Positions 22,403-32,342 are shown, counted from the stretch's first letter. The stretch is 64,000 nucleotides of DNA from Methylobacterium radiodurans (GCF_003173735.1 NZ_CP029551.1:1789501-1853500), one strand, 5' to 3'. A program made the numbers and translations. Notes: generated by a model not told the origin, from the sequence alone.

Positions 22403-22637
22403 CTTGCTGCATCGCGGCGGGGAGGGGCCGGCAGCGTTTAGGCCCGCGGGGCGGGGTGTCAAGCGAGCGGCGCCCAGCTCACCGGGCCGGGCCGGGTGTG
22501 CGGGGCCGCACCGAAGCGTGGCCGCAATGTGGCGCAAACGTGGCGCGGCGCTGGAACTGCCAAGCCCACGGCCACGTTTACTTGGCAGATGGGACGGGCG
22601 CCCCCGAAAGCCGCCGGACACCTCGGAAACTCAAGTC

Positions 22638-22880
22638 ATGCGCAAGGACCTCACTGTCGTCGCCGCGATCTTCGCCGCCTCCCTCGTCGCGACCCCGCTG
22701 GTGATGTCCGGCACCAAGGCGCTCGCGACCTCCGAGGAGACCACCGTCGTCGCCCTACCGGTCGCCACGCTGCCGGTCGAGGTCGCCCCCGTGGCGCCGG
22801 CCGCGGAGAGCTGCACCCGTAAGGTCCGGGTGGTCTACAGCGGCTACGGCACGCCGAACGCGGCCTGCGCCACGCGCTGA
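22638..22880 (+). CDS. Small exported hypothetical protein
   Basis: An 80-residue ORF with a signal peptide (LTVVAAIFAASLVATPLVMS). The mature part is short, with a valine/proline-rich section and a C-terminal motif CTRKVRVVYSGYGTPNAAC containing two cysteines that could form a disulfide in the periplasm. Short proteins with KVRVVYSGYG endings occur in Methylobacterium; function unknown. Confidence 0.6.
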   Translation: MRKDLTVVAAIFAASLVATPLVMSGTKALATSEETTVVALPVATLPVEVAPVAPAAESCTRKVRVVYSGYGTPNAACATR

Positions 22881-22942
22881 CCGCCTCGGGGCGCTGCCCC
22901 TAGACCCGGCCGAAGGGTGCTGCACCCTTCGGATCCGGGGCG

Positions 22943-23797
22943 TTACAGCCCGAGCCTTGCCCAGGCGGCGCGCTCCTCGATCGCGCCAATGGCTTCGTCC
23001 GCGAGGCCGGTGCCGCCCGGTGCGGCCCTGCGCAGCAGCCGGGCGATGAACGAGCCGCGGGCCTCCGCGATCAGGCGGATCTCCACGTCGTCGCCGAAGC
23101 GCGACCGCAGGGTCGAACGGACGTCGCCCAGCGCGTCCACGAGCCCCAGCGCGAGGGCGCTGCGCCCGGTCCAGACCGCGCCGGTGAACAGGTTCTCGCC
23201 TGGCTTCAGGCCCGGCCGCCGCGCCCGGACGAGATCGGTGAACACCGCCTGTATGTCTTCCTGAAGTGCCTTCAGCCGCGCCACGTCGGCCGGATCCTCG
23301 GGCCGGAACGGGTCGAGCATCGCCTTGGCCTCGCCCTGCGTGTGCACGCGCCGCTCGATGCCGATGCGCTCGATCAGCTTGTCGAAGCCGAACCCGGCCG
23401 AGACCACGCCGATGGAGCCGACCACCGAGGTCGGATCGGCCACGATCTCGTCGGCCGCACAGGCGATCATGTAGCCGCCCGACGCCGCCGCATCCTCCAC
23501 GAAGGCGATGACCGGCACCCGCTTCTCCTCGGCGAGCGCCCGGATGCGGGTGTGGATCAGGTGCGACTGCGCGGGCGAGCCGCCGGGCGAGTTCACCACG
23601 ATCGCGACCGCGGCCACGCTCTTGAGGCCGAAGGCCTGCTCCAGGCTCCCCGCCACGGCCGCGATCGAGAGGCCCCGCCGGATCGGCGAGACCGCCCCGA
23701 TCACGCCGCTGAGCCGGACCACCGCGACCCGCTTTCTGTGGGTGCGGAAGCGGGCGGGAAGGAGGGGGCGCAGGAACGCCGGGAACGCGAGGGGCAT
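22943..23797 (-). CDS. S49 family serine peptidase (SppA/SohB-like)
   Basis: About 284 residues. After a basic N-terminus the ClpP/crotonase-like fold appears: VAVVRLSGVIGAV, AIVVNSPGGSPAQSHLIHTR, then the nucleophile serine in FVEDAAASGGYMIACAADEI and the general-base lysine candidate in GEAKAMLDPF. Family S49 enzymes degrade cleaved signal peptides or membrane proteins. The short single-domain length fits the bacterial 36-kDa form. A GTG at 23818 is an alternative start. Confidence 0.9.
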   Translation of the reverse strand: MPLAFPAFLRPLLPARFRTHRKRVAVVRLSGVIGAVSPIRRGLSIAAVAGSLEQAFGLKSVAAVAIVVNSPGGSPAQSHLIHTRIRALAEEKRVPVIAFVEDAAASGGYMIACAADEIVADPTSVVGSIGVVSAGFGFDKLIERIGIERRVHTQGEAKAMLDPFRPEDPADVARLKALQEDIQAVFTDLVRARRPGLKPGENLFTGAVWTGRSALALGLVDALGDVRSTLRSRFGDDVEIRLIAEARGSFIARLLRRAAPGGTGLADEAIGAIEERAAWARLGL

Positions 23798-23818
23798 GGA
23801 TCGGGGCAGGGGCTTCAC

Positions 23819-24453
23819 GGAACCGTTCGGGGGGAGTTGGGCTGTGCCGCCCGAACGGCAAGGCGCGACCCGCGCCCGTCAGTGAAAACCGGTTCGTCTC
23901 CGGCCGGCCCTCGGTTGGACGCGCCTGCCACGGGCACGGCACCGAGCGCCTCCTGACCGGGCCTCATCGCACGTGAACCGATGGGCAAACGGAGCGGATG
24001 AACCACACCGTCGCGATCATCACGGTCGAGCGCTGCCGTCACGGCACGCGCGAACAGATCCGGGCGCGGCTTCAGCGCTTCGTGGATGCCTGCAATCCTG
24101 CCCGTCGGCTTGAGACCCTCCGGTGCCTCCCGTCCTGCGAGCACGTCCTTCAGGCTCGAAGGAGAAGTCCAGACGCCTCGGGCTCGATCCGGCACACCGG
24201 ATCGCGGGACCATGCACCTCGTGCGTCACCATGAATTAGGAACCGCTTATCGCGCAACCTTTTTGCGCACGGCCTTCGAATTGATGACGAAAATTTATTT
24301 GATACGGCGTACCTAAGGTTTATTGTTTTCGTATGAGATGCGGCGACCGAATATTAAAATAACTCTAGATCAACGAATTCAGATCAATATTTCCTATAGG
24401 AACGATTTATGTATCGTTTCGCTTGCGCGATGTAACCGCTGAGGGGCCGCTCT
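23819..24453. other. Intergenic stretch, GC-rich then AT-rich, no supported gene
   Basis: From 23819 to about 24230 all frames give only GC-shadow translations. From 24240 to 24450 composition drops sharply, with runs such as AATATTAAAATAACTC. That part may hold the promoter of the MCP-like gene. The change in composition marks the start of an accessory zone. Confidence 0.5.
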
Positions 24454-25185
24454 ATGTTGGCACGCCTGCGTCGTAGATTCGAGGTGCCTGTCGATTGTCA
24501 AAAATTGTCCGGGCAGCAAATTAAAATCCCTGAATTGGCAGAAAATCTGTCCTGCAGCCTTGCACTGCGCGAGCAGGCAGAGCCCATTATTGAGCAGATC
24601 GAACAGGATCTGCACACGCTGATCAACGCGGTCCAGCAGAGCTCGGCCGAGGTGAGCCGCTCGGTGGCTCAGGCGGGCGCGTCGTTGACCGACATCAGCG
24701 CACGAACTGCTGCGCTCGTCAGAGAGACGCGGACCGTGGACGGGACACTCAGCCGTCTGGCCCAAGCGGCTAAAGAGTTGACCCAGGCATCCACAAGCAT
24801 CAGCGCCCAGATCCACACGGCGGCTCAACTCTTGGAGCAGATCACGAGCCTCGTCGGCGCCGCGCAGAGCCAGATCGAGCATCTGCGCGCGTCGTCAAGC
24901 GAGATTGGCACTGTCGTCAACGTGATCTCCGGCATCGCCAGGCAGACCAATCTCCTGGCGCTCAACGCAATGATCGAGGCGAGCCGGGCAGGCGAGCAAG
25001 GCCGCGGGTTCGCGGTCGTAACGGCGGAGGTGAAGGCTCTTGCCAGCCAGACCGCTGGCGCGACCGAGCACATCCGCACGAGCATCGAGCGCTTGCAGAG
25101 CGACGCAGTCGGGTCCGTTCGCACCATCACGGAAGCCGCCAGCCTCGCTTCCCTGGTCGGCCCGAGGTTTGTCGAGGTCGTTTGA
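24454..25185 (+). CDS. Soluble methyl-accepting chemotaxis-type protein, C-terminally short
   Basis: 243 residues with no membrane segment. The body is helical, with the MCP signalling hairpin near residues 150-195: [20 protein letters not shown], then [20 protein letters not shown] and EVKALASQT. These tip residues bind CheA/CheW. The protein ends about 40 residues after the hairpin, earlier than typical, and its stop codon overlaps the start of the next gene. The cytoplasmic N-terminus lacks a recognised sensor. It may be a truncated transducer (see findings). Confidence 0.75.
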   Translation: MLARLRRRFEVPVDCQKLSGQQIKIPELAENLSCSLALREQAEPIIEQIEQDLHTLINAVQQSSAEVSRSVAQAGASLTDISARTAALVRETRTVDGTLSRLAQAAKELTQASTSISAQIHTAAQLLEQITSLVGAAQSQIEHLRASSSEIGTVVNVISGIARQTNLLALNAMIEASRAGEQGRGFAVVTAEVKALASQTAGATEHIRTSIERLQSDAVGSVRTITEAASLASLVGPRFVEVV

Positions 25186-26042
25186 CATGGTGGCAACGGT
25201 GCGAGGCGATCGTGCTGCTGGCGCGTGCCGGAGCCGTCACCTTCTACAGCTTCTTCGGGACGAATCGCCCGCTGCTGTTCGCGATCTTCCCACCCCTGAT
25301 GCTGATCACGTTCAGGCTCAGCCGACATGGCACGGAGGCCGCTGTCATGCTTGTGGCGGTCATCGGAGGGATCGCCACGATGCAAGGGCAGAGGCCCGTG
25401 GTGCTGATCGCTGCCGATGCCGCGACTCAAGCGCAGGCTTTCCAAGTTTTTCTGGCCGTCATTCTGCTGACCTGCCTTCCCGTGGCTGCCGAAGTGACAG
25501 CCCGGGCGCGCCTCATGGTGGCGCTGGCTGCACATGATCAGGAGATGACTTCAATCGCCACCTTCGACCCATTGACGAAAATCCTCAACCGCGGTGGTTT
25601 TGAGGCTGCGGCCAGGCAGCTTCTGCTGGGGAAGCCGTCGGATGCTGCTAGTCTGATCGCGATCGACTTCGATCATTTCAAGCAGATCAATGATCGTTGG
25701 GGCCATCATGCCGGTGATCAGGCGCTCAAGCACGTCGCATCATTGCTGAGGTCATACACACGCGATCAGGATATGATCGGCCGTCTCGGCGGCGACGAGT
25801 TCATGATCCTTCTGCCGAATGCCGGGTTGGAGGCTGCCAAAGCCGTGGGTGAACGCATTCGCGCCGGCGTGCATGCCTCGCCCATCTCGATCGATGATCG
25901 TTTCGTAGCGGTCATCAGCCTCAGTATCGGTATCGCCGTCTCGCACCGAGGCGAGCGGTACGAAGATCTGGCTCAGCGCGCCGATCGGGTCCTGTACCAG
26001 GCGAAGCGAGCCGGCCGAAACACGCTCCGGTGGGCTGCTTGA
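25182..26042 (+). CDS. Diguanylate cyclase with truncated MASE1 membrane domain
   Basis: A TTG start overlaps the MCP stop by 4 bases. The first ~115 residues resemble only the last part of a MASE1 sensor ([40 protein letters not shown]). A complete GGDEF domain follows with [34 protein letters not shown] and RLGGDEF. An RxxD inhibitory-site motif (RDQD) lies five residues before GGDEF. Catalytic activity (GTP to c-di-GMP) is plausible; the sensory part has lost its N-terminal helices. Confidence 0.82.
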   Translation: MTWWQRCEAIVLLARAGAVTFYSFFGTNRPLLFAIFPPLMLITFRLSRHGTEAAVMLVAVIGGIATMQGQRPVVLIAADAATQAQAFQVFLAVILLTCLPVAAEVTARARLMVALAAHDQEMTSIATFDPLTKILNRGGFEAAARQLLLGKPSDAASLIAIDFDHFKQINDRWGHHAGDQALKHVASLLRSYTRDQDMIGRLGGDEFMILLPNAGLEAAKAVGERIRAGVHASPISIDDRFVAVISLSIGIAVSHRGERYEDLAQRADRVLYQAKRAGRNTLRWAA

Positions 26043-26125
26043 TCGTCCTGATTGCGGCTGGGTGGCCAAATCGAAAGGCTGTTACGGGACTGCGACTCAC
26101 TCGGTGGCCCTGACGAGAGGCTGTT

Positions 26126-26340
26126 ATGAGCCGGCTGCGAGTCGAGCGACCTTTCGACAGCCGGTTGCTGGTCGCCACGCTCGATGCGGTGCCGGGCATG
26201 GGGACAGGTCGAGGCGGTCGCCCACGGCGCAGACCCGACACGCTACACGCCGACAAGGGCTACGATCATCGCCCTTGCCGGCGCGATTGCCGGGCGCGCA
26301 GCATCACTCCTCGGATGGCTCAGCGGAGACCTTGGGCGTC
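26126..26340 (+). pseudogene. IS5-family transposase fragment
   Basis: The translated segment GRGGRPRRRPDTLHADKGYD followed by HRPCRRDCRARSITPRMAQR is recognisably the catalytic-core region of an IS5-group DDE transposase (GRPRRRPxxLHADKGYDY type). Upstream and downstream parts are missing and frames break on either side. No terminal inverted repeats are visible. A dead relic between the GGDEF and MHYT kinase genes. Confidence 0.7.
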
Positions 26341-26382
26341 TCGGGATAATATGTTTTGCCCTCCCGCAAAGGCTTCTGGCCT

Positions 26383-28701
26383 TCAAGCGGTGCCAAGCCC
26401 AGGGGGGATTACAACAGCTTTGTCAGCATCCTCAGCTACATCAACGGCTTCGGCAACCGCGAGAGCGAGAGTATTCTGATCGAAGGGCTTGCTTAGGCGC
26501 AGTAGGGACAGTTGAGGCTCTTCTGATGTCTCGGCGAAGCCCGAGGCGAGGATGACCGGCAGCCCAGAACGCTCGACCGCGATCTGGGCTGCCAATTGAA
26601 GACCGGTCATGCCGGGCATAGCTTGGTCGGTGATGATGAGGTCTAACCTCTGCGTGCGCCTCAAGATGCTGAGCGCTTCTTCACCTGAGCGAGCCTCAAT
26701 CACGCGATGACCCAGGTCCTCCAGCATCGCAGCCGTATTTTCCAGAACAAGCGGATCGTCATCTACCACCAGCACCGATAGAGGCCGCATGGTCGCGCGC
26801 GACTTGTTGACGAGGCTGGGAGCCTCTTCGTGTCCTACCGACGCTTCGGCTACTGGAAGCCACATCTCCGCCGTGGTGCCCTCGCCCAAGCGGCTTCTGA
26901 GTAGGAGACGCCCCCGTGACTGGGCGGCCAAGCCCTGCACCATCGACAAACCAAGCCCAGTGCCCTTCCCCACGCCCTTGGTGGTGAAGAACGGCTCCTG
27001 CGCGCGCGCCAGGGTGTCCACATCCATGCCGGTGCCCGTGTCCGTCACCGAGAGGCAGACATAGCGGCCCTCCGGCAGATTCGCTTCGTCCTCGTTGCCT
27101 GCTTCACGGCCCGCGATCGTAATCGTGCCGCCCTCCGGCATCGCGTCGCGCGCGTTCACCGTGAGGTTCAGGAGCGCCAGTTCACACTGATGCGCATCCA
27201 CCATCGCGCGCGGTAGGCCGAGCGGAAAGCGGGTCTCGATATGCACCTGCGGGCCGATCGAGCGTTGAAGCAGGTCGGTTATGCCCCGGACCAAGTCCTG
27301 CAGGTCAACGACCTCAGGCTTGAGTTCCTGCCGCCGCGCGAAGGCCAGCATGCGCTGCGTCAGGGCAGCGCCGCGCTGAGCGCCTTGAACCGCATTGTCG
27401 AGGAGGCGCACGAGCTTGGGATCATCCGGCAGCCGTTTTCTCAGCAGTTCGAGGCTGCCCAGGACGGCCATGAGCAGATTGTTGAAGTCGTGGGCGGCGC
27501 CGCCCGTAAGCTGGCCGATGGCCTCCATTTTTTGGGACTGGGCCAGGGCCTCGCGCGCTTGATCCAGAGCCTCCTGCGCCTGCTTGCGCTCGGTGATGTC
27601 GCGCGTGACCTTGGCGTAGCCGACGAGTTCCCCCTGCTCGTTACGGATCGCGTCGATGACGACGTTGGCCCAGAATTGGCTGCCGTCCTTGCGCACTCGC
27701 CAGCCTTCGGCCTCGAAGCGCCCCTCCCGCGCTGCAGTTCCGAGGGCGGTTGCCGGCACGCCCGCTTGCAGGTCCTCCTGCGTGTAGAAGCGCGACAAGT
27801 GGCTGCCCACAATCTCGGCGGCCGTGTAGCCCTTGATGCGCTCGGCTCCTGCGTTCCAGTTGGCGATCCGACCCTCGGAATCCAGCATGAAGATGGCGTA
27901 GTCGGTCACACCCTGGAGCAGCAGGCGGAAGCGCTCCTCGCTCGCCCGCAGCGCAGCAGCCTCCCGCTCGGACGCCTGCGAGAGGTGCCGGTCGAACATG
28001 GCGGCCGCAAGGGCTAGCACGAGGATCAGAAAGGTCGTCCCGGTGACCCAGAGCGCGAGATGCGTCTGGTTAACGCTTGTGACGCCGCGAGCGTGATCGA
28101 CGGGAGCACCGGAGCTGAACACGGCACCCTGCATGGCGGCATAGTGCATGCCCGAGACAGCAAGTCCCATGATGACAGCGGCCAGGAGCCGGAACCTGAC
28201 GCCGGTCTGGTGGAAGGCGAGCCAGAGCGCTGCAACGGCCGCGCCGATAGCGATGAGGATCGAGACGGCGACCCAAAGGTGGTCGTAGCGTAGGTCTGCG
28301 GGCATGCGCATCGCGGCCATGCCGGTGTAGTGCATGCCGGCGATGCCGAGGCCCATGACGAGACCGCTCAGGCACAAGGAGGCCGTCCCTGCACCGGGCC
28401 GGTTGACGACGAAGAAGCCCAGCCCCGTGACCACAATGGGCAGAGCCAACGAGAGAAGGGTGAGGCGCAGGTCGAAGCCGATTTCCAAGCCCGGCAGGCT
28501 GAAGGCCAGCATGGCGACGAAGTGCATCGACCAGATGCCGCCGCCCATCGCGATGGCGGCAGTCACGAGCCACGCGCGGCTGGACCAGGCGGAGGCGGCG
28601 CGCATGCGCGTCGCAAGGTCGAGTGCGGTGTAGGAAGCGGCGGCAGCGATCAGGACGGAGAGCGCGACGAGGACGGCGTCGTGTGTTCCAGCATGTGCCA
28701 T
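26383..28701 (-). CDS. MHYT-PAS hybrid histidine kinase with receiver domain
   Basis: 772 residues. The N-terminal membrane part carries three MHYT repeats ([28 protein letters not shown]), a proposed sensor for O2, CO or NO through bound metal. A PAS domain follows ([20 protein letters not shown]), then a HisKA with [16 protein letters not shown], an ATPase with [14 protein letters not shown] and [10 protein letters not shown], and a receiver ([18 protein letters not shown], with Asp in [13 protein letters not shown]). The start at 28701 (MAHAGTHD) matches MHYT family N-termini. No separate output regulator is next to it. Confidence 0.93.
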   Translation of the reverse strand: MAHAGTHDAVLVALSVLIAAAASYTALDLATRMRAASAWSSRAWLVTAAIAMGGGIWSMHFVAMLAFSLPGLEIGFDLRLTLLSLALPIVVTGLGFFVVNRPGAGTASLCLSGLVMGLGIAGMHYTGMAAMRMPADLRYDHLWVAVSILIAIGAAVAALWLAFHQTGVRFRLLAAVIMGLAVSGMHYAAMQGAVFSSGAPVDHARGVTSVNQTHLALWVTGTTFLILVLALAAAMFDRHLSQASEREAAALRASEERFRLLLQGVTDYAIFMLDSEGRIANWNAGAERIKGYTAAEIVGSHLSRFYTQEDLQAGVPATALGTAAREGRFEAEGWRVRKDGSQFWANVVIDAIRNEQGELVGYAKVTRDITERKQAQEALDQAREALAQSQKMEAIGQLTGGAAHDFNNLLMAVLGSLELLRKRLPDDPKLVRLLDNAVQGAQRGAALTQRMLAFARRQELKPEVVDLQDLVRGITDLLQRSIGPQVHIETRFPLGLPRAMVDAHQCELALLNLTVNARDAMPEGGTITIAGREAGNEDEANLPEGRYVCLSVTDTGTGMDVDTLARAQEPFFTTKGVGKGTGLGLSMVQGLAAQSRGRLLLRSRLGEGTTAEMWLPVAEASVGHEEAPSLVNKSRATMRPLSVLVVDDDPLVLENTAAMLEDLGHRVIEARSGEEALSILRRTQRLDLIITDQAMPGMTGLQLAAQIAVERSGLPVILASGFAETSEEPQLSLLRLSKPFDQNTLALAVAEAVDVAEDADKAVVIPPGLGTA

Positions 28702-28727
28702 CGGAGCGGAAATACCTGCTGGGCGGG

Positions 28728-29009
28728 TCAACCATAAGGGGGCGGTACATCGGGGCCGCTCGGAGGCGCGGCGCGGGCCGCCCCATCTGAAGAGGCAGAT
28801 GGCATACAACCCTGGGTGTCAATCGTTCGTCGTGCGGCTTTGGCCAGCGGTACCCGCGCGGCGACCTGCCGGGTTCCGATCGGCACGAGGGCGCGGCAGA
28901 GGTCGATCCGCACCGTACCGATCCGCGGATGGATGCCGAACAGGTCGAGGTCGGTCCAGCCGAACTCCACCGCCTGCGCGCCGAACCGCGCCAAGGAGTC
29001 GAGCATCAC
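28728..29009 (-). pseudogene. Hypothetical gene remnant with EFGWTDLDLFG motif
   Basis: The translation starts MMLDSLARFGAQAVEFGWTD and continues LDLFGIHPRIGTVRIDLCRA. The pattern of a helical stretch ending in GW-x-x-LDLFG-x-HP is shared by short hypothetical proteins of Rhizobiales, often near integrated elements. Downstream sequence (AKAARRTIDTQGCMPSASSD) looks degenerate. Function unknown; I treat it as a fragment. Confidence 0.35.
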
Positions 29010-29297
29010 GGCCTATGCCTTCGGCCAGCACTCGCCGTCGAGACAGCGGGCAGGGGACATGCCCAGCCTCAGGCTCTCTACACCGGAGGGTCAGGTGTAG
29101 CGCTGGGAGATCGCAGCGGGGACGCGGTGTGCAGACATCGGCGCGTAATAGAGCAAGGCGGGGGAGCCGGCTAACGCGCCCGGATATTAGGTCTAGGGCA
29201 GTTCGATTTAAATTTAGATACGACATAGCGAGACGTTCGCAGGTTCAGAAGAACCCCGGAGCGTTTCTCAAGTCTTATGCTAAGTCGTTGAAGGTGC

Positions 29298-29342
29298 TGG
29301 TGCTGCGAGAGAGGATTGAACTCTCGACCTCTTCATTACCAA
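29298..29342 (-). other. Prophage attachment site: 3' half of a tRNA-Thr(GGU-type) gene
   Basis: Read on the minus strand, 45 bases follow tRNA geometry from the anticodon loop onward: loop TTGGTAA, anticodon-stem strand TGAAG, variable AGGTC, T-arm GAGAG-TTCAATC-CTCTC, acceptor strand TCGCAGC, A, and an encoded CCA. The 5' complement of the anticodon stem (CTTCA) is absent, since TTTTT occurs instead. It is therefore a 3' half-gene and not a working tRNA. Such half-copies are left where a tyrosine integrase inserts into a tRNA 3' end, and an integrase lies 130 bases away. Confidence 0.75.
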
Positions 29343-29469
29343 AAAAGCGCGCCGGCCGATCTTCTGTGTTTGTTTACGCAACGTGCGCGTCGCGTTCTGC
29401 GCTCTGAGCGCTTTCTGCGCTATGGTTTCGGCCTTAGGGGTTCACCTGAACCTCCGAGCACTTCATAGA

Positions 29470-30534
29470 TCACCGGACCGTCCGGGCCCGCCCGACCTCC
29501 AGCGCGTCCGCGGTCTGGCGGAGGTGGCTCGGGCTGAACCGCGCGTAGACCCGCTGCGTGATCAGGTCGTCCGCGTGGCCGAGGAAGGCTGCGATCTCCG
29601 TCATAGGCCGCCCCGCCTCGGCGAGCCAACATGCTGCTGTGTGCCGAAGCATGTGCGGCGTCAGGTTCGGCAGGCCCGCGCGCTTCGCCGCCTTGCCGAG
29701 CGCGGTGCGCACGCTCTTCACTGGCTCGCCGCCCCACTCGATGACGTGCTCGGTCCGCCGGTGGGCGAGGGCGTTCGCCAGGGCGGCGCGCAGGGTGTTC
29801 GTCATCGGCACCGTGGCGCGCCCCTTCTGCGGGCGCAGGCTATGGCGCGGCCCGAGGAACACCAGCCCGCGCTCGAAGTCGACGCGGTCCCAGGTCAGCT
29901 CAAGGAGCGCGGCGTTCCGGCCGGCCGTCGAGATGGCGAGGAGCAGATAGAGCCGCAGGTGCGGGGTCTCGGCCGTGTCGAGCAGCCGGTCGAACTCCGG
30001 CCGGGTCAGGTGGCGCTCTCGTGCCTGGGGCGCCGACGGCATCTCGATCGCGGGGGCCCTGGCGATCATGTTGGCCTTCTCGGCCCAGAGTAGGGCGGCC
30101 CGCAACTGGTTCAGTTCCGTCCGGATCGTGCCGTTGGTCACGCCGATCGGTACCGCCCGGCCCTTCGCCGCGAACCGGTCCTGCTGCTGCTTCGAGCCCC
30201 GCTTAGCCGCCCGGCGCTCCGCCGTGTAGGCTTGGCAGAGCTTCTCCGTGATCTCGGCCGGCTTCCTGTCGCCGAAGAAGGCGAGCACCGCCTTCCCGGT
30301 CCAGCCCATGTTCTCGGCGATCCGGCGGCCCACCTTGGCGGCGATGTAGCCCTCCCAAATCGTGCGGACGGTCGGGTCTACCGGGCGCTGCGCGTCCTCG
30401 ACGACTCGGCCGAACTCCGCTGCCGCTCCCGCCGCATCGCGGCATTCAAGCTGGCGACGGCTGAGGCGCTTCCCTCCTTTATAGACGGCGACGGCCCAGC
30501 CTCCACGGAAACGCTGGAGCTTGTATTCTGGCAT
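29470..30534 (-). CDS. Phage tyrosine integrase
   Basis: 354 residues from MPEYKLQRFRGGWAVAVYKG. After an N-terminal arm-binding and a core-binding region, the catalytic domain shows STAGRNAALLELTWDR (first Arg), a basic strand, HMLRHTAACWLAEAG (His-x-x-Arg-His), FLGH and the nucleophile in ITQRVYARFSP. All catalytic residues are present, so it should be active. It is oriented towards the tRNA half-site. Its 5' end overlaps the excisionase-like gene. Confidence 0.93.
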   Translation of the reverse strand: MPEYKLQRFRGGWAVAVYKGGKRLSRRQLECRDAAGAAAEFGRVVEDAQRPVDPTVRTIWEGYIAAKVGRRIAENMGWTGKAVLAFFGDRKPAEITEKLCQAYTAERRAAKRGSKQQQDRFAAKGRAVPIGVTNGTIRTELNQLRAALLWAEKANMIARAPAIEMPSAPQARERHLTRPEFDRLLDTAETPHLRLYLLLAISTAGRNAALLELTWDRVDFERGLVFLGPRHSLRPQKGRATVPMTNTLRAALANALAHRRTEHVIEWGGEPVKSVRTALGKAAKRAGLPNLTPHMLRHTAACWLAEAGRPMTEIAAFLGHADDLITQRVYARFSPSHLRQTADALEVGRARTVR

Positions 30535-30686
30535 CGCTCGTATTCCTGGAGGGCGGATTCGGGCACCCGGAGCAGCTTGCCCCCGGCCCGGAACGCCGGC
30601 AACTCGCCGTTGTCGATCATCTTCCGGACGTGCGCCGCCGAGCATTTCCAGCGGTCCGCCACCTCCTTCGGGGTGTAGCAGATCAC
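30378..30686 (-). CDS. Excisionase-like MerR-type HTH protein
   Basis: A GTG start at 30686 with a strong AAGGAGG just upstream gives 102 residues. The first ~50 are a helix-turn-helix of the excisionase/HTH_17 class: CYTPKEVADRWKCSAAHVRK, then MIDNGELPAFRAGGKLLRVP. The rest overlaps integrase codons in another frame for 157 bases and has little structure. The GTG forms a GTGA overlap with the stop of the upstream DUF1643 gene, pointing to translational coupling. Probably directs integrase towards excision. Confidence 0.8.
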   Translation of the reverse strand: MICYTPKEVADRWKCSAAHVRKMIDNGELPAFRAGGKLLRVPESALQEYERCQNTSSSVSVEAGPSPSIKEGSASAVASLNAAMRRERQRSSAESSRTRSAR

Positions 30687-31300
30687 GGGCGTCCTCCTTC
30701 CTGCGGTGAGCCAGCCTTCCAGAGCACCGGCCGCGCGTGGTCCGGGATGCGCGAGCGGCCCCGCGCCATCGGGTGCATCGGGTGGCCGTCCTTCGACAGG
30801 CCGAAGCAGTGGATGTCGGGCCAGGGCGCCTCGCCGTTCTGGATTTCTTCCAGGACGTGATCGGCCCACATCGGGTCCCAAGCGCCCGCGCCCCAGCACG
30901 CGACAACGAGTGCTGCGGTCGTGGCCTCGCGCACGACCACGTCCTCGTTCTCCCAGAGGCGGTCCCGGGCGTGGTAGTCCGGACCGTTCTCCTGCCACCG
31001 CGACCACGCCCGGCAAGGATCCGGCGTCGAGCTGCGGAACGGGTAGAGGTTTACCGCCGTGAACCCGCCGTAGCCCCACGATCGGGCGAAGTGCATCCAG
31101 CGGCAGACGGTCGGGTCGTCCTTCCTGTGATCCGCCGTGCTCGGGTTCAAACCGATGAAGCAGACATGCCCGCCCTCGCTCGACCACGTGCGGGTCAGCG
31201 TCCAGCGGTAGAGCCCGCAGCGCGAGAGGTCCGCGCCGCGTTGGATGGTGTCGGCGAAGGGCGTGCCGAACAGGTCGGTCGCCGCGAGGATGGCGATCAT
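30683..31300 (-). CDS. DUF1643-family protein
   Basis: 205 residues starting [20 protein letters not shown]. The DUF1643 core is clear: HVCFIGLNPSTADHRKDDPT, VCRWMHFARSWGYGGFTAVN, LYPFRSSTP, and later ALVVACWGAGAW. Family proteins are common in phages and islands and have no proven activity. It overlaps the genes on both sides by 4 bases (ATGA/GTGA), so it belongs to one leftward operon with the integrase. Confidence 0.88.
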   Translation of the reverse strand: MIAILAATDLFGTPFADTIQRGADLSRCGLYRWTLTRTWSSEGGHVCFIGLNPSTADHRKDDPTVCRWMHFARSWGYGGFTAVNLYPFRSSTPDPCRAWSRWQENGPDYHARDRLWENEDVVVREATTAALVVACWGAGAWDPMWADHVLEEIQNGEAPWPDIHCFGLSKDGHPMHPMARGRSRIPDHARPVLWKAGSPQEGGRP

Positions 31301-31689
31301 CACGCGGCACCTCCCGCAGTCGGGCTGCTGGGGCGGGCGGTGAGAGCGGCGCGAGCGCGGATCATCTCGTTCGACGGGCCGTACTCGCCGACGAGGGCGG
31401 CGGCCTCCTGCTCGGCCTCGATCACAGCCAGCCGGTCGCTGCGCTCGCGCATCCACCGGGTCGTGACCACGCAAGCGTCGATGTGATGGCTCTTCGGGAT
31501 CAGCTTGCCGCCGAGCTCGCGCACCCACGCCTTGGCATACATGTCGGCACTAGCTTTCTCATGCTGAGCCTGCCTCAGGGCGGCGTCACGCTCGGCCGTG
31601 ACCTTGCGCAGCTCAGCCTCAAGGCGCTCGAACGCCTCGACGGTCAGGACCCGACCGATCCGGCAACCGGCCGTCTTCTCCGCGCTCAT
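31300..31689 (-). CDS. Hypothetical phage protein, coiled-coil
   Basis: 129 residues from [21 protein letters not shown] long charged helix follows ([20 protein letters not shown]), likely a coiled coil, with no catalytic motif visible. The stop overlaps the DUF1643 start (ATGA). Unknown function; the operon position in the integration module supports it being a real gene. Confidence 0.65.
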   Translation of the reverse strand: MSAEKTAGCRIGRVLTVEAFERLEAELRKVTAERDAALRQAQHEKASADMYAKAWVRELGGKLIPKSHHIDACVVTTRWMRERSDRLAVIEAEQEAAALVGEYGPSNEMIRARAALTARPSSPTAGGAA

Positions 31690-32342
31690 GCCGTCCCCGC
31701 GATGTCGAGGGCGTCGGCGGGGAGCGCGTCGATGTTCGCCTGAAGGACAGTGAAGCTGATCGCGGCGACCCATGGGTTCGCGTTCCATGCGTCGACGCCA
31801 TGAAGCATCTCCCAGAGGTGCCGGAACGCTTGCCGGGGTGAACCGTAGATCGTTCGAACGAGCGCTAGGCGCTCGACCATCGACAATCCGTTCCAGGAGC
31901 CAGGACGATCATGCTGTTCCGCGAAGTTGCAAATGCCCTCGGCCTCGGCGTCCTCTTCGTTGATGTCGAGGAGACGCTGGGCACGTACCTCTGAAACGAC
32001 GAGCGTCAGGCGCGAGGCCCAGCGCGGCATGAAGATCGAGGGCCGCAGCTTGCCGTAACTGTGGGCCGTGCAAGGGTCGGCCTCATAGCGGGTGTAGCCG
32101 GGCTGGATGGCGCGAGGCGGCCGAGCGTCCCACTCTTCCGTGGCGCGCCAAGTCTCCTTCACCCAAAGGCGGTCGCCCGCGGCCCACCTCGGCCTAATCT
32201 CGCCCGTGGCGAGCGGCACGGTGATATCGTCGCCGATGTCGAAGGGGGGTGGCGGCACAATCACGCGCCGCGTCTGCGTCTTCTGACCGGCGAGCAGCGC
32301 CTGGATCATGGGCGCCGAGAAGATGATGGGACGGTCAGCCAC
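31686..32342 (-). CDS. Phage-associated ASCH-like protein
   Basis: 218 residues. The N-terminus [20 protein letters not shown] followed by KTQTRRVI, then [17 protein letters not shown] and later [20 protein letters not shown], is a well-known phage-protein pattern resembling ASCH/PUA-fold domains. Such proteins may bind RNA or modified nucleotides, but no function is shown. It overlaps both neighbours by a few bases within the leftward operon. Confidence 0.8.
   Translation of the reverse strand: MADRPIIFSAPMIQALLAGQKTQTRRVIVPPPPFDIGDDITVPLATGEIRPRWAAGDRLWVKETWRATEEWDARPPRAIQPGYTRYEADPCTAHSYGKLRPSIFMPRWASRLTLVVSEVRAQRLLDINEEDAEAEGICNFAEQHDRPGSWNGLSMVERLALVRTIYGSPRQAFRHLWEMLHGVDAWNANPWVAAISFTVLQANIDALPADALDIAGTA

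Noticed and set aside
23815..24234. Several overlapping ORFs of 70-132 codons on both strands
   Set aside because: Low-complexity translations with no RBS or motif; composition explains the open frames.
29298..29342. A functional tRNA gene
   Set aside because: Only the anticodon loop to CCA part exists; D-arm, acceptor 5' strand and anticodon-stem 5' strand are absent.
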